A stretch of DNA of 64,000 nt from Puniceibacterium confluentis (GCF_007923445.1 NZ_VOJI01000006.1:1-64000), one strand, 5' to 3'. Numbered from the stretch's first letter, positions 7,964 to 16,960 are shown. Notes: generated by a model not told the origin, from the letters alone. Program-made: numbers and translations.

Positions 7964-10900
7964 ATGAGCACCCGACTCGCCACCGGCGGCCGCCTGACCG
8001 ACCGCTCCAAACCGATGAGTTTCCGTTTCAACGGTCAGAACCTGCGCGGTGTGCAGGGCGACACTCTGGCCTCGGCGCTGCTGGCCAGCGGCCAGTTGCT
8101 GATGGGGCGCAGTTTCAAATATCACCGACCGCGCGGCCCGGTTGCCTCCGGCGCCGAAGAGCCGAACGCGCTGGTCAATCTCGGGCAGGGCGCGCGGTTC
8201 GAGCCCAACCAGCGCGCCACCACAACCGAGCTGTTCGACGGGCTGACCGCCACCAGCCAGAACCACTGGCCCAGCCTCAACTTCGACGTGGGCGCGGTCA
8301 ACACCCACCTCAGCCGCTTTCTGCCTGCCGGCTTCTACTACAAGATGTTCATCCATCCGCGCCCGCTGTGGAAACACTTCTACGAACCGATCATCCGCCG
8401 CTCGGCCGGTCTCGGAGCCGCGCCTGACGCCGAAACCGTCGATGCCGATACCTACGAACATTTCTACGCCTTCACCGATGTGCTGATCCTCGGCGGCGGC
8501 GTTGCCGGGCTTCAGGCGGCGCTTGGCGCCGCAGGGTCCGGGGCCCAGGTGCTGTTGCTGGAACAATCGGCGGACTGGGGCGGCCGCACCCCGGTCGATG
8601 GTGGCGAGATTGACGGAAAACCGGTACAGGACTGGATCAATGACGCTGTCCAGGCCCTTGGGAACATGGACAATGTCACGCTCAGAAACCGCACCATGGG
8701 GGCAGGGGTCTATGACCACGGCTATGCGCTCGGCTACGAGCGGCTGAACGATCACGCGCCGGAAGCCGCCGGCCCGCGCCACCGGCTCTGGCGCATCCGC
8801 GCGCGGCAGATCGTCACCGCGACAGGCGCCATCGAACGTCCGCTCAGCTTTGCGGGCAACGATGTGCCCGGGGTGCTGCTCGCTTCGGCGGTGCGCGACT
8901 ATGTGGTGAACTACGGGGTCTCGATCGGCGACCGCACCGTGGTCGTCACCAACAACGACGACGCCTATCGCACCGCGATCTGCCTGCAGGAGCACGGCCT
9001 CGACGTACCGGTGATCCTCGATGCGAGGCCGCAGGGCGGCGGCGCACTGATGCAGCAGGCCGAAGCCCTCGGCATCCGGGTGCTCAGGGGCAAGGCCATC
9101 GCCTCGGTCCAGGGCAGCCGCAAGGTCACCGGTGTCACCATCTGCGCCCAGGCCGGCGAGGGCGCGGTGCTGGAAACCATTGCCTGCGACGCGGTTGCCA
9201 TGTCCGGCGGCTGGTCCCCGGTGGTGCACCTGTGGTCGCACTGCGGCGGCAAACTCGTCTGGGATGAACAACAGGCGTTTTTCCGTCCCGATCTTGGCAA
9301 GGCGCCGACCGGCCATGACGGCACGCCCTTTGTGATCCCGGCCGGGGCCGCCAACGGCTACATTCACCTGCGCGACACCCTGACCGACGCCACCACCGCC
9401 GGTGTGTCGGCTGCCACCGCCGCCGGATTCAAGCCGAAGAGCACGGCCGTGCCGCAGGCCCCGGAACAGCCCGAGGCGCCGATGATGGCGGTCTGGCTGA
9501 TGCCGCAGGGCGCGAATGTCGCGCTGCGCGCAAAGGCCTGGCTGGATTTCCAGAACGACGTCAAGGTCTCGGATATCCAGCTCGCGGCGCAGGAAGGGTA
9601 TGAATCCGTCGAACACGCCAAGCGCTACACCACGCTGGGCATGGCCACGGATCAGGGAAAGCTTAGCAACATCAACGGTCTGGCGACCCTTTCTCGGGCG
9701 CTTGGGGCTGATATTCCCAGCGTCGGCACCACCACCTTCCGCCCGCCCTATACCCCGATCTCGATGGGGGCCATCGCCGGTCAGGCGCGGGGCGAGATCT
9801 TTCAGCCCGTACGCGAGACTCCCTTGCACCAGTGGCACCAGAGCCACGCCGCGCACTGGGAACCGGTCGGTCAGTGGCGCCGTCCCTACTGCTTTCCCCA
9901 GGGCGGCGAGACCGTGGAGCAGGCGGTACAGCGCGAGGTCATCGCCACCCGCGCCAGCCTTGGCCTGCTCGATGCCTCGACCCTGGGCAAGATCGTTGTC
10001 AAGGGGCCGGACGCGGGCCGCTTTCTCGACATGCTCTACACCAACATGATGTCGACCCTGCCGGTGGGAAAATGCCGCTATGGTCTCATGTGCAGCGAGA
10101 ACGGGTTCCTGATGGATGACGGCGTTGTCGCCCGGATCAGTGACGACACCTGGCTCTGCCACACCACCACCGGCGGTGCCGAGCGCATTCACGGTCACAT
10201 GGAAGAGTGGCTGCAAACCGAATGGTGGGACTGGAAGGTCTACACCGCGAATGTCACCGAGCAATACGCCCAGATCGCCGTGGTCGGCCCCAACGCCCGC
10301 AAGCTGCTGGAAAAGCTGGGCGGCATGGATGTGAGCAAGGATGCCTTGCCGTTCATGCAGTGGAGCGACGGCACACTGGCGGGAATCCCGGCGCGGATCT
10401 TCCGCATCTCGTTTTCCGGCGAACTCAGTTACGAGGTGGCGGTGCCGGCCTCGCAGGGGCTTGCGCTCTGGGAAATGCTGCATGCGGCGGGCGCCGAATG
10501 GAACGCCACCGCCTACGGCACCGAGGCGCTGCACATCCTGCGGGCGGAAAAGGGGTTCATCATGATCGGCGATGAAACCGACGGCACCGTGATCCCACAG
10601 GATCTCGGTCTGGGCTGGGCCATTTCGAAGAAGAAGGCGGATTATATCGGCAAGCGCGCCCAGGCCCGCAGCCATATGACGGACCCGACGCGCTGGCAGC
10701 TGGTCGGACTTGAGACCGCAGATGGGTCGGTGCTGCCGGACGGTGCCCTTGCCGCCGCGCCGGGCAAAAACGCCAACGGCCAGCGCAATACCCAAGGGCG
10801 GGTCACCTCGACCTACCATTCGCCGACGCTGGGCCGGGGCATCGCCATGGGTCTGGTCCTGAACGGACCGGAGCGCATGGGCGAAACGCTGGAGTTCAGC

Positions 10901-10981
10901 AAGCTCGACGGCACGACCGTGCCGACAAAAATTGTCAACGCCGTGTTCTTTGACCCGGAAGGGGAGAAACAGAATGTCTGA
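7964..10981 (+). CDS. soxA: Sarcosine oxidase subunit alpha
   Basis: A 1005-residue large subunit holding the non-covalent FAD, the NAD+ and the tetrahydrofolate sites. Domains in order: a 2Fe-2S-ferredoxin-like N-terminal domain (about 15-110, with GRSFKYHRPRG), a pyridine-nucleotide-disulfide oxidoreductase domain beginning at VLILGGGVAGLQAAL (about 165-440), and a C-terminal GcvT-like aminomethyltransferase domain (about 620-1000) that transfers the methyl carbon to tetrahydrofolate to form 5,10-methylene-THF. Length and domain order are those of the family. The soxG start lies inside its last codons. Confidence 0.96.
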   Translation: MSTRLATGGRLTDRSKPMSFRFNGQNLRGVQGDTLASALLASGQLLMGRSFKYHRPRGPVASGAEEPNALVNLGQGARFEPNQRATTTELFDGLTATSQNHWPSLNFDVGAVNTHLSRFLPAGFYYKMFIHPRPLWKHFYEPIIRRSAGLGAAPDAETVDADTYEHFYAFTDVLILGGGVAGLQAALGAAGSGAQVLLLEQSADWGGRTPVDGGEIDGKPVQDWINDAVQALGNMDNVTLRNRTMGAGVYDHGYALGYERLNDHAPEAAGPRHRLWRIRARQIVTATGAIERPLSFAGNDVPGVLLASAVRDYVVNYGVSIGDRTVVVTNNDDAYRTAICLQEHGLDVPVILDARPQGGGALMQQAEALGIRVLRGKAIASVQGSRKVTGVTICAQAGEGAVLETIACDAVAMSGGWSPVVHLWSHCGGKLVWDEQQAFFRPDLGKAPTGHDGTPFVIPAGAANGYIHLRDTLTDATTAGVSAATAAGFKPKSTAVPQAPEQPEAPMMAVWLMPQGANVALRAKAWLDFQNDVKVSDIQLAAQEGYESVEHAKRYTTLGMATDQGKLSNINGLATLSRALGADIPSVGTTTFRPPYTPISMGAIAGQARGEIFQPVRETPLHQWHQSHAAHWEPVGQWRRPYCFPQGGETVEQAVQREVIATRASLGLLDASTLGKIVVKGPDAGRFLDMLYTNMMSTLPVGKCRYGLMCSENGFLMDDGVVARISDDTWLCHTTTGGAERIHGHMEEWLQTEWWDWKVYTANVTEQYAQIAVVGPNARKLLEKLGGMDVSKDALPFMQWSDGTLAGIPARIFRISFSGELSYEVAVPASQGLALWEMLHAAGAEWNATAYGTEALHILRAEKGFIMIGDETDGTVIPQDLGLGWAISKKKADYIGKRAQARSHMTDPTRWQLVGLETADGSVLPDGALAAAPGKNANGQRNTQGRVTSTYHSPTLGRGIAMGLVLNGPERMGETLEFSKLDGTTVPTKIVNAVFFDPEGEKQNV

Positions 10982-11540
10982 GCCTGTAAGCGCACTGAGC
11001 AACGCCTCTTTTGATGGTCTGGTGCATGTGCAGGAGGCCGGGCTGCACGGCATGATCGCGCTGCGGGGCGATCTGGACAGCGAGGCACTGCAGAGCGCCG
11101 TCACCAACAGCGCCGGTGTCGGGGTGCCGGCGCCCCGCACCGTGGTTTTTGACGGGGCGCGGGGGGCCGCATGGATGTCGCCGGACGAGCTGCTGGTGTT
11201 CTGTCCCTATCCCGAGGCCGGCGCCACCCTGGCGCAGTTGACGGATGCGCTCGGCGGGGCACATGCCCTTGCGGTCGATGTCTCGGATGCCCGGGCTGTA
11301 TTCGAGGTGCGCGGGCCCCGTATGCGCGAGGTGATCGCCAAACTTGCGCCGGTGGACATGTCCGCCGCCGCCTTTCAACCCGGGACGATCCGACGGACCC
11401 GGTTTGCCCAGGTCGCGGCTGCGGTCTGGCTGGTCGACGACGCGGAGGCCCGGATCGTGTGCTTCCGATCTGTGGCGCCCTACATGTTCGCCCTGCTGTG
11501 CACTGCGGCGGCACCCGGCGGCGAGGTCGGCATGTTCTGA
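10974..11540 (+). CDS. soxG: Sarcosine oxidase subunit gamma
   Basis: A 188-residue protein that pairs with the folate-binding half of subunit alpha. It resembles the GcvT fold: a central FDGARGAAWMSPDELLVFCP, then VSDARAVFEVRGPRMREVIAKLAPVDMSAAAFQPG and a C-terminal FRSVAPYMFALLCTAA. The ATG at 10974 overlaps the soxA stop by eight bases and is preceded by GGGGAGAAAC, so translation is coupled. It is the last gene of the cluster; glyA, folD and purU, often linked in other bacteria, are absent here. Confidence 0.92.
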   Translation: MSEPVSALSNASFDGLVHVQEAGLHGMIALRGDLDSEALQSAVTNSAGVGVPAPRTVVFDGARGAAWMSPDELLVFCPYPEAGATLAQLTDALGGAHALAVDVSDARAVFEVRGPRMREVIAKLAPVDMSAAAFQPGTIRRTRFAQVAAAVWLVDDAEARIVCFRSVAPYMFALLCTAAAPGGEVGMF

Positions 11541-11693
11541 TAGTGCCCGGCATGTCGCAAGTCTGCCCTGAGCCGGGCGGCAGCGCGCGGTTTGGCCCGT
11601 CAGCAGCAACTATTTCCCGGCCAACCCTGTTCAGTTCGGGAAGTTGCCCTTAGGCTCGCAGGGCTGACAGCGTGTCACACAAGGGATGATTTT

Positions 11694-12101
11694 GTGCTCA
11701 GAGCCATAATGCTGGCGGCCTGCCTGTTCGCCGCCCCGATGGCCAAAGCGGCACAGACCTATGTTTGCCGTATCCAGGAACATGGAAACAGCGGCTGGAT
11801 TCCCGAAATCCTGTTCCTCGGAGTCGAGGACGACAACAGCAGTGTTGTGGTATCGGACCCGCTGATCCTGTATTTCAACGACCGCGCCCCGGTGCGGGGC
11901 CGGGTGGCGATGGACAACCCCCGGCGCAAGACATTTGTCTGGACCATCCCGGCCAGAACCCGGTCGGGACAGTATGCCCGGCACCTGCAATACACCGCAA
12001 CCTACGTCAAGGCCGCCGGCCGGATGCTGGTATCAGCAACCCCGCCCGGTTTTGGCAGCCATTACAGCGGCGAAGGAACCTGTCAGGTCGAGCAGCGTTG
12101 A
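11694..12101 (+). CDS. Secreted small protein of unknown function
   Basis: A 135-residue protein with a clear Sec signal peptide (MLRAIMLAACLFAAPMAKAA, cleavage likely after AKA-A) and a mature region of about 115 residues with only two cysteines (YVCRI and GTCQV), which could form a disulfide. Beta-rich sequence with no recognised domain. The GTG at 11694 follows AAGGGA with good spacing; an ATG at 11709 is an alternative that would shorten the signal peptide's n-region. It stands alone between soxG and sodB. Confidence 0.65.
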   Translation: MLRAIMLAACLFAAPMAKAAQTYVCRIQEHGNSGWIPEILFLGVEDDNSSVVVSDPLILYFNDRAPVRGRVAMDNPRRKTFVWTIPARTRSGQYARHLQYTATYVKAAGRMLVSATPPGFGSHYSGEGTCQVEQR

Positions 12102-12195
12102 ACCACAGCGGACAAAGCGCGCTCGGACTTGACCTTGGGGCTGCGAGGCATCAGGTATCACTCAGCGATTTTCATAACACGAGAGGGCACATAAA

Positions 12196-12798
12196 ATGGC
12201 TTTTGAACTTCCGGATCTTCCCTACGCACACGACGCACTGGCCAGCAAGGGCATGTCCAAGGAAACGCTCGAGTTCCACCATGACATCCACCACAAGGCC
12301 TATGTCGACAACGGCAACAAGCTGATCGCCGGCACCGAATGGGAAGGCAAGTCGGTCGAGGAGATCGTCAAGGGCACCTATGACGCCGGTGCCGTGGCTC
12401 AGTCGGGCATCTTCAACAATGCCAGCCAGCACTGGAACCACACCCAGTTCTGGGAGATGATGGGACCGGGCGGCAACGACATGCCGGGCGAACTGGAAAG
12501 CCGTATAACCGACGCGTTCGGTTCGGTCGACAAGTTCAAGGAAGCGTTCGCGGCCGCGGGTGCCGGTCAGTTCGGCTCGGGCTGGTCCTGGCTGGTTGTG
12601 GACGGTGACGGCACGCTCAAGATCACCAAGACCGAGAATGGCGTGAACCCGCTGTGTTTCAACCAGACCACGCTGCTGGGCTGCGATGTGTGGGAACATT
12701 CCTACTACATCGACTTCCGCAACAAGCGTCCGGCCTACCTCACCAACTTCCTCGACAATCTGGTGAACTGGGAAAACGTGGCTTCGCGTCTGGGCTGA
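12196..12798 (+). CDS. sodB: Superoxide dismutase (Fe-type)
   Basis: A 200-residue Fe/Mn-family superoxide dismutase that disproportionates superoxide in the cytoplasm. Metal ligands are His28 (FHHDIHH), His82 (WNHTQFW), Asp164 and His168 (CDVWEHSYY). The NNASQHWNH context and AGQFGSGWSWLVV resemble the iron-dependent group rather than the Mn group (NNAGGH...), although alphaproteobacterial enzymes can be cambialistic. It has a strong intrinsic terminator 30 bases past its stop. Confidence 0.95.
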   Translation: MAFELPDLPYAHDALASKGMSKETLEFHHDIHHKAYVDNGNKLIAGTEWEGKSVEEIVKGTYDAGAVAQSGIFNNASQHWNHTQFWEMMGPGGNDMPGELESRITDAFGSVDKFKEAFAAAGAGQFGSGWSWLVVDGDGTLKITKTENGVNPLCFNQTTLLGCDVWEHSYYIDFRNKRPAYLTNFLDNLVNWENVASRLG

Positions 12799-12828
12799 AC
12801 CCTTCAGGACCGGTGACATTCCGTGACA

Positions 12829-12856
12829 CGCCCCGCAGGAAACTGCGGGGCGTTTT
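12829..12856 (+). terminator. Intrinsic terminator of sodB
   Basis: A perfect 10-bp GC-rich stem (CGCCCCGCAG and CTGCGGGGCG) closing a GAAA tetraloop, followed by TTTT. This is one of the clearest rho-independent terminators in the window. Confidence 0.93.
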
Positions 12857-12921
12857 GCATTTGTCGGGGAACGCCGTGCCTCTGCGGGCGTTGATATGAC
12901 ACACAACCAAGGAGAGTTCCG

Positions 12922-13152
12922 ATGGCAGAGCGTCACAGATCCAAGGACGGCAGAAGCGAAACCGAAGAAGTGCTTGGTCAGAACCCGGCAGAGATGAAGC
13001 CGGCACCGTCGCAGCAAGGCCGCGCGGATGGCCAGCTGCAGCGCAAGGTCGGCACCCGCGACGAAGGCAAGCAGTACGACGAAACCTCTGCCGGCGTGAC
13101 CCGTGCGTTGGGGCAGGACAAGAACAGCAGCGGCGACAAGGAGAAGGTGTGA
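12922..13152 (+). CDS. Small hydrophilic protein, unknown
   Basis: A 76-residue, highly charged protein (rich in Glu, Lys, Gln and Asp, no hydrophobic core, probably disordered). A strong AAGGAGAG site precedes the ATG. Its TGA overlaps the ATG of the next gene (TGATG), so it forms an operon with the attachment-type protein. No family recognised. Confidence 0.7.
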   Translation: MAERHRSKDGRSETEEVLGQNPAEMKPAPSQQGRADGQLQRKVGTRDEGKQYDETSAGVTRALGQDKNSSGDKEKV

Positions 13153-13607
13153 TGGCCATTCTCACCCGAGGCACCTGGGTGCTGGTCGCTGACAGTGAAA
13201 AGGCGCTGTTCCTGCGCAACGATCTGGACGACATGAACCCCGATCTGAACGTCGTCCGCATCGAGCAGCAGGACAACCCGTCAAACCGGGAGCAGTCAGC
13301 CAACCGCCCGGGGCGGATGCATGACAACGGGCCGGGCCAGCGTTCGGCGTACGACGACACCGACTGGCACCAGCTTGCAAAGGACCGCTTTGCCGACGAA
13401 CTGGCAGAGATCCTCTACAAACAGGCCCACAGAGGTGCCTTCGAGCGGATCATTCTGGTCGCGCCACCTGCCACCCTTGGCGAGCTGCGCAGCAAGCTGC
13501 ACAAGGAAGTGTCTGACCGCGTGGTTGCAGAGATCGACAAGACCCTGACCAATCACCCGTTGGACAAGATCGAGTTGCTGTTGCGCGATCTGCTTGAAAC
13601 CACCTGA
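13152..13607 (+). CDS. Host-attachment family protein (baeRF/eRF1-like domain)
   Basis: A 151-residue protein with the pattern of the family annotated as 'protein required for attachment to host cells': N-terminal TRGTWVLVADSEKALFLRN, a central polar segment, FADELAEILYKQAHRGAFERIILVAPPATLGELRSKLH and a C-terminal EIDKTLTNHPLDKIELLL. The fold is related to the middle domain of archaeal/eukaryotic release factor eRF1, and members have been proposed to act on ribosomes or RNA; the name is historical. The ATG at 13152 overlaps the upstream stop by one base. Confidence 0.8.
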   Translation: MAILTRGTWVLVADSEKALFLRNDLDDMNPDLNVVRIEQQDNPSNREQSANRPGRMHDNGPGQRSAYDDTDWHQLAKDRFADELAEILYKQAHRGAFERIILVAPPATLGELRSKLHKEVSDRVVAEIDKTLTNHPLDKIELLLRDLLETT

Positions 13608-13898
13608 GCCACGCGGGGCGCAGTCCCCGGTGTGCGGCCGGCCCGGCGGTGGCGCCGGGGTGGAGCACGCCGCAGACCCCAGATTTCGAAAGAAACATCA
13701 GTCTGATCCGCGCCGGTCGGTGATCGGCGCGGACGCCTGTCGATCTGGGGCAGCAGTAAATGCAGTAAGTCCTGGGCAGAGGCGCCACAAAGGCTGGACC
13801 GCGGCAGCAACCGCCAGCCGGGGACATCCGCGCCCGGTTGCTGCCGGGCAGGGGGCGCGGTAGAACGCGCCTCACAGGGACCATGCAGGAAGACCCAG
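13608..13898. other. Intergenic region with a structured element, upstream of rarD
   Basis: No gene seen in these 291 bases. The stretch 13677-13750 folds into a nested stem: outer arms CCCCAGAT/ATCTGGGG and an inner perfect 9-bp stem TCCGCGCCG/CGGCGCGGA (13707-13733). It may be a small RNA, a leader structure for rarD or a termination structure for the upstream operon; no U-tract follows it. Confidence 0.45.
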
Positions 13899-14813
13899 AT
13901 GCAAAGCGCACGCGCCGGAGTATTCGCGATGGTGGCCAGCTGCACCATCTGGGGCCTGTCGCCGCTGTATTACAAGATGCTTTCTCAGGTGCCGCCGCTC
14001 GAAGTTCTGGCGCATCGCACCCTCTGGTCAGCGGCGTTTTTTGTCGCGGTTCTGCTGGTGCAGGGGCGGCTTGAACGACTCGGATCGGCTCTGGACACAG
14101 CGCGAAGCGTGGTGATCCTCGCGTTTGCGGCGCTGATGATCTCGACCAACTGGTTCCTGTTCATCTTTTCGGTTCAGAACGGCCACACGACCGAAGCGTC
14201 GCTGGGATATTACGTCTATCCGCTCGTGGCGGTGCTGCTGGGCATGATCGCCTTCGGTGAGCGGTTGGGCAGCTTGCAGGCCTGCGCCGTCGGACTGGCG
14301 GCAGTGGCAGTTCTGATCCTGTCCGTGGCGCTGGGGACGCCGCCGTGGGTATCGCTGATCATCGCACTGAGTTTCGGTCTGTACAGTGTGGTCAAGAAAT
14401 CGCTGACCGTCGGTCCGGTGGTTTCGGTGACGGCCGAGGTGCTGCTGCTGTCACCGCTGGCGGCCGGCTGGCTGTGGCACCTGCATCAGGGCAGCGGTGG
14501 CGTCTTTGGCGATGATGCTGCGACCAGCGCCCTGTTGATGATCTCGGGTCCGTTGACGGCAATCCCGCTCATCCTGTTTTCCTACGCCAGCCAGCGGGTC
14601 ACCATGGCCACCGTCGGCCTTGTGCAATATCTGAACCCGACGTTGCAGTTTCTCTGCGCCGTGCTTGTGTTTGGCGAACCGTTCGGGCCTGTCGACGCGG
14701 TGGCCTTCGGGCTGATCTGGACCGCGTTGGCGCTGTATTCCGGCGCGTCGCTGCGTCAGGACAGGCTGCGCCGCAGGGCGTCCAGTACGGCGCTGGCCGA
14801 CCCTTCGCTCTGA
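13899..14813 (+). CDS. rarD: EamA family transporter, RarD type
   Basis: A 304-residue inner-membrane protein with ten predicted helices and two EamA halves. The conserved RarD blocks are visible: ASCTIWGLSPLYYKMLSQVPPLEVLAHRTLWS at the N-terminus, STNWFLFIFSVQNGHTTEASLGYYVYPLVAVLLG in the first repeat, and GLVQYLNPTLQFLCAVLVFGEPF in the second. RarD proteins were linked to chloramphenicol sensitivity, but the physiological substrate is unknown. Its 3' end overlaps the convergent LOG-family gene by 58 bases. Confidence 0.93.
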   Translation: MQSARAGVFAMVASCTIWGLSPLYYKMLSQVPPLEVLAHRTLWSAAFFVAVLLVQGRLERLGSALDTARSVVILAFAALMISTNWFLFIFSVQNGHTTEASLGYYVYPLVAVLLGMIAFGERLGSLQACAVGLAAVAVLILSVALGTPPWVSLIIALSFGLYSVVKKSLTVGPVVSVTAEVLLLSPLAAGWLWHLHQGSGGVFGDDAATSALLMISGPLTAIPLILFSYASQRVTMATVGLVQYLNPTLQFLCAVLVFGEPFGPVDAVAFGLIWTALALYSGASLRQDRLRRRASSTALADPSL

Positions 14814-15307
14814 ACAAAGTCCAGCAGGCTGCTGTCGGCAAAGCCCTGCGCGACCACGTGGTCGAGCAGACCCAGCAGCGGATCCCAGTAACCCGCCATG
14901 TTGAACAACACGATCGGTTTGGCGTGAAGGCCCAGCTGTCTCCAGGTCAGCACCTCAAAGAATTCGTCCAGCGACCCGGCACCACCCGGCATCACCACGA
15001 TGGCATCGGCGTTCATCACCATGACCTTTTTGCGTTCATGCATGGTTTCGGTGACGACAAAGTGGGTCAGGTCGGTCTTGCCCACTTCGAGGGACAGCAA
15101 GTGCTGGGGCATCACACCGAAGGTTTCTCCGCCCGCGGCCTGCGCGGCACGGGCCACAACCCCCATCAGGCCGACATCCCCGGCACCGTAGACCAGCCGC
15201 CAGCCCGCGGCGGCAATGTCTCGACCCAGTGCTTCGGCCTGTCGGGCAAACTCCGGATTCGCGCCGGAACGGCTGCCACAATAGACACAGATCGATTTCA
15301 TTGTCAT
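14756..15307 (-). CDS. LOG-family (TIGR00730) nucleotide 5'-monophosphate phosphoribohydrolase
   Basis: A 183-residue Rossmann-fold hydrolase of the lysine-decarboxylase-like/LOG family, which removes the base from nucleoside monophosphates (cytokinin activation in plants). SICVYCGSRSGANPEF at the N-terminus, the GAGDVGLMGVVARAA loop, ETMHERKKVM and the phosphate-binding PGGAGSLDEFFEVLTWRQLG are diagnostic. Start at 15307 because AGGA lies eight bases upstream; the ATG at 15301 is a close alternative. Its 3' end is convergent with and overlaps rarD. Confidence 0.92.
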   Translation of the reverse strand: MTMKSICVYCGSRSGANPEFARQAEALGRDIAAAGWRLVYGAGDVGLMGVVARAAQAAGGETFGVMPQHLLSLEVGKTDLTHFVVTETMHERKKVMVMNADAIVVMPGGAGSLDEFFEVLTWRQLGLHAKPIVLFNMAGYWDPLLGLLDHVVAQGFADSSLLDFVQSEGSASAVLDALRRSLS

Positions 15308-15334
15308 AATTAAGGTCCTGACGGCGTTGTGGTT

Positions 15335-15363
15335 TTGACCGGTGATAACGCTCTTGTTATACA
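15335..15363 (+). promoter_or_regulatory. Promoter of the LysM gene with internal inverted repeat
   Basis: TTGACC (15335-15340), 17-base spacer, TATACA (15358-15363). An inverted repeat ATAAC-N6-GTTAT (15345-15360) lies between the two hexamers, where a repressor would block polymerase. It lies upstream of the LysM gene and divergent from the LOG gene. Confidence 0.6.
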
Positions 15364-15418
15364 CCCTCAACCGTTCAGAGCGCCGCAGCACTGCCCGGGA
15401 TGGGGCAAAGGAAAACGG

Positions 15419-16960
15419 ATGGCCAGAATCGGTATATTGCAGGGTGGGGGCGGAGTGGCTCTTGGGGCCACCGCCGCACTTGCGCTGACGCTGGCAGGAC
15501 TGGCGCTGTCGGGCCGCCTGGCGCCGCGCGATCCCGAACCCGAGACTGCGAGTTCATCGGCGCCCGTCGCCGGGGACCTTTCGGGCAACCTGTCCGGTGG
15601 CGAGGCGCCGCAGCCTGCACCCGCCGCTGTGCCGGTCACGGACCCGCCTTCGGCGGCGGTGGATGCGGTCGGGCCGCAGCCGGTCGATCCGGATGCGGGC
15701 GACGTTGTGTTGCCCAGTTTCGATATCGTGCGTGTGCAGCCGGACGGCGAAACGCTGGTCGCGGGCATTGCCGCGCCGAATGGTCCGGTCGAGGTCCTGA
15801 TCGACGGTCTGCTTGTCGCCACGACGCAGACCGATGCCACCGGAAAGTTCGTGAGCTTCATCAGCCTTGCCCAGGCGGATCTCGCCCGGGTGATCAGCCT
15901 GCGGGTGCCGTCGCCGACCGGTGCGCTCGACTCGGCTGACCAGGTCATCCTTGCGCCATCCTCGCAAGCCGCCATCGACGCGTCGGACATGGCACAGGAC
16001 ACGGGCGCGGGTGATGCCGCGCAGACCCCGTCGGCCTCCGGGCTGTCGACCACGGCCGCGGGTACCGATGCGATTGCCCCTGCACAGGACGACCCGCTGT
16101 CGGCGGCCGACGTCGCGCCGCCTCAGTCCGGACCGGCGGCGCCGGTTGCGGCACTGGCAGGGGACAGCGGCGCGGAACCGGCCCAGACCGCGGCCTTGCA
16201 GGCGGAAGACGTTGCCGAAGCGGTCGCAGGCGCAGCCATCACCGTCACCGCAGAAGAGGCCGCCACCGAGGCGGTGGCCGCGCTGTCCGCTCCGGATGCG
16301 GGCGCGGCGACGCCGACCGTACTGGATGTGACGCCGGACAAGCCCGGGACCGCGGGCGCGGCGGACACCGATCCCGCGCCACCTGCCACGACAACGGCAC
16401 CGGCATCGGGGCAGGCACCGACCGTGATCCTGTCGAACAGTACGGGCGTCCAGGTGTTGCAGGCGCCGTCGGGACCCACGGCGCGGCCGGTCGTCCAAAG
16501 TGAGGTCGCGCTGGACGCGATCACCTATGAAGATGATGGTGCGGTCGTGCTCACCGGGCGGGGCAGGGGCGCGGACAGCGTGCGCATCTATCTGGACAAC
16601 CGTCCGGTCAGCGCGTCGCAGATCGGTCCTGACGGGCGGTGGCAGGTGCTGCTGCGCGATATCGCCAGTGGCACCTATACCCTGCGTGTCGACCAGCTTG
16701 GTCCACGGGGCAGCGTCACGTCGCGAGTCGAAAGCCCGTTTCTGCGCGAAACTTCCGATGCAGTGGCGGCAGCCTCAGCAAGGGCCGGGGATGCGGCGGT
16801 CCAGGCTGTCACCGTCCAGCCCGGAAACACGCTTTGGGCCATCGCCCGTGACCGCTATGGCGAGGGCATTGCCTATGTCCGCGTTTTCGAAGCGAACAAG
16901 GAAGCGATCCGCGATCCTGACCTGATCTACCCCGGGCAGGTGTTCACCATTCCCGAGTGA
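15419..16960 (+). CDS. Membrane-anchored LysM domain protein
   Basis: A 513-residue envelope protein. An N-terminal hydrophobic segment (GGGGVALGATAALALTLAGLALSG) anchors it; a first Ig-like/bacterial 'big' domain follows (VQPDGETLVAGIAAPNGPVEVLIDG, about 105-175), then a 170-residue Ala/Thr/Pro-rich low-complexity linker, a second similar beta domain (VVLTGRGRGADSVRIYLDNRPVSASQ, about 375-445) and a C-terminal LysM motif (VTVQPGNTLWAIARDRYG...LIYPGQVFTIPE) that binds peptidoglycan. The linker length suggests it spans the periplasm. The ATG at 15419 has AAGGA upstream. Confidence 0.88.
   Translation: MARIGILQGGGGVALGATAALALTLAGLALSGRLAPRDPEPETASSSAPVAGDLSGNLSGGEAPQPAPAAVPVTDPPSAAVDAVGPQPVDPDAGDVVLPSFDIVRVQPDGETLVAGIAAPNGPVEVLIDGLLVATTQTDATGKFVSFISLAQADLARVISLRVPSPTGALDSADQVILAPSSQAAIDASDMAQDTGAGDAAQTPSASGLSTTAAGTDAIAPAQDDPLSAADVAPPQSGPAAPVAALAGDSGAEPAQTAALQAEDVAEAVAGAAITVTAEEAATEAVAALSAPDAGAATPTVLDVTPDKPGTAGAADTDPAPPATTTAPASGQAPTVILSNSTGVQVLQAPSGPTARPVVQSEVALDAITYEDDGAVVLTGRGRGADSVRIYLDNRPVSASQIGPDGRWQVLLRDIASGTYTLRVDQLGPRGSVTSRVESPFLRETSDAVAAASARAGDAAVQAVTVQPGNTLWAIARDRYGEGIAYVRVFEANKEAIRDPDLIYPGQVFTIPE

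Noticed and set aside
7892-11140. Minus-strand open frame of about 1080 codons opposite soxA
   Set aside because: Antisense shadow of soxA, low-complexity Arg/Gly/His composition, no recognisable domain.
12128-12160. TTGACC upstream of sodB as its -35 element
   Set aside because: No acceptable -10 hexamer lies at 16-18 bases, so the promoter is not called.
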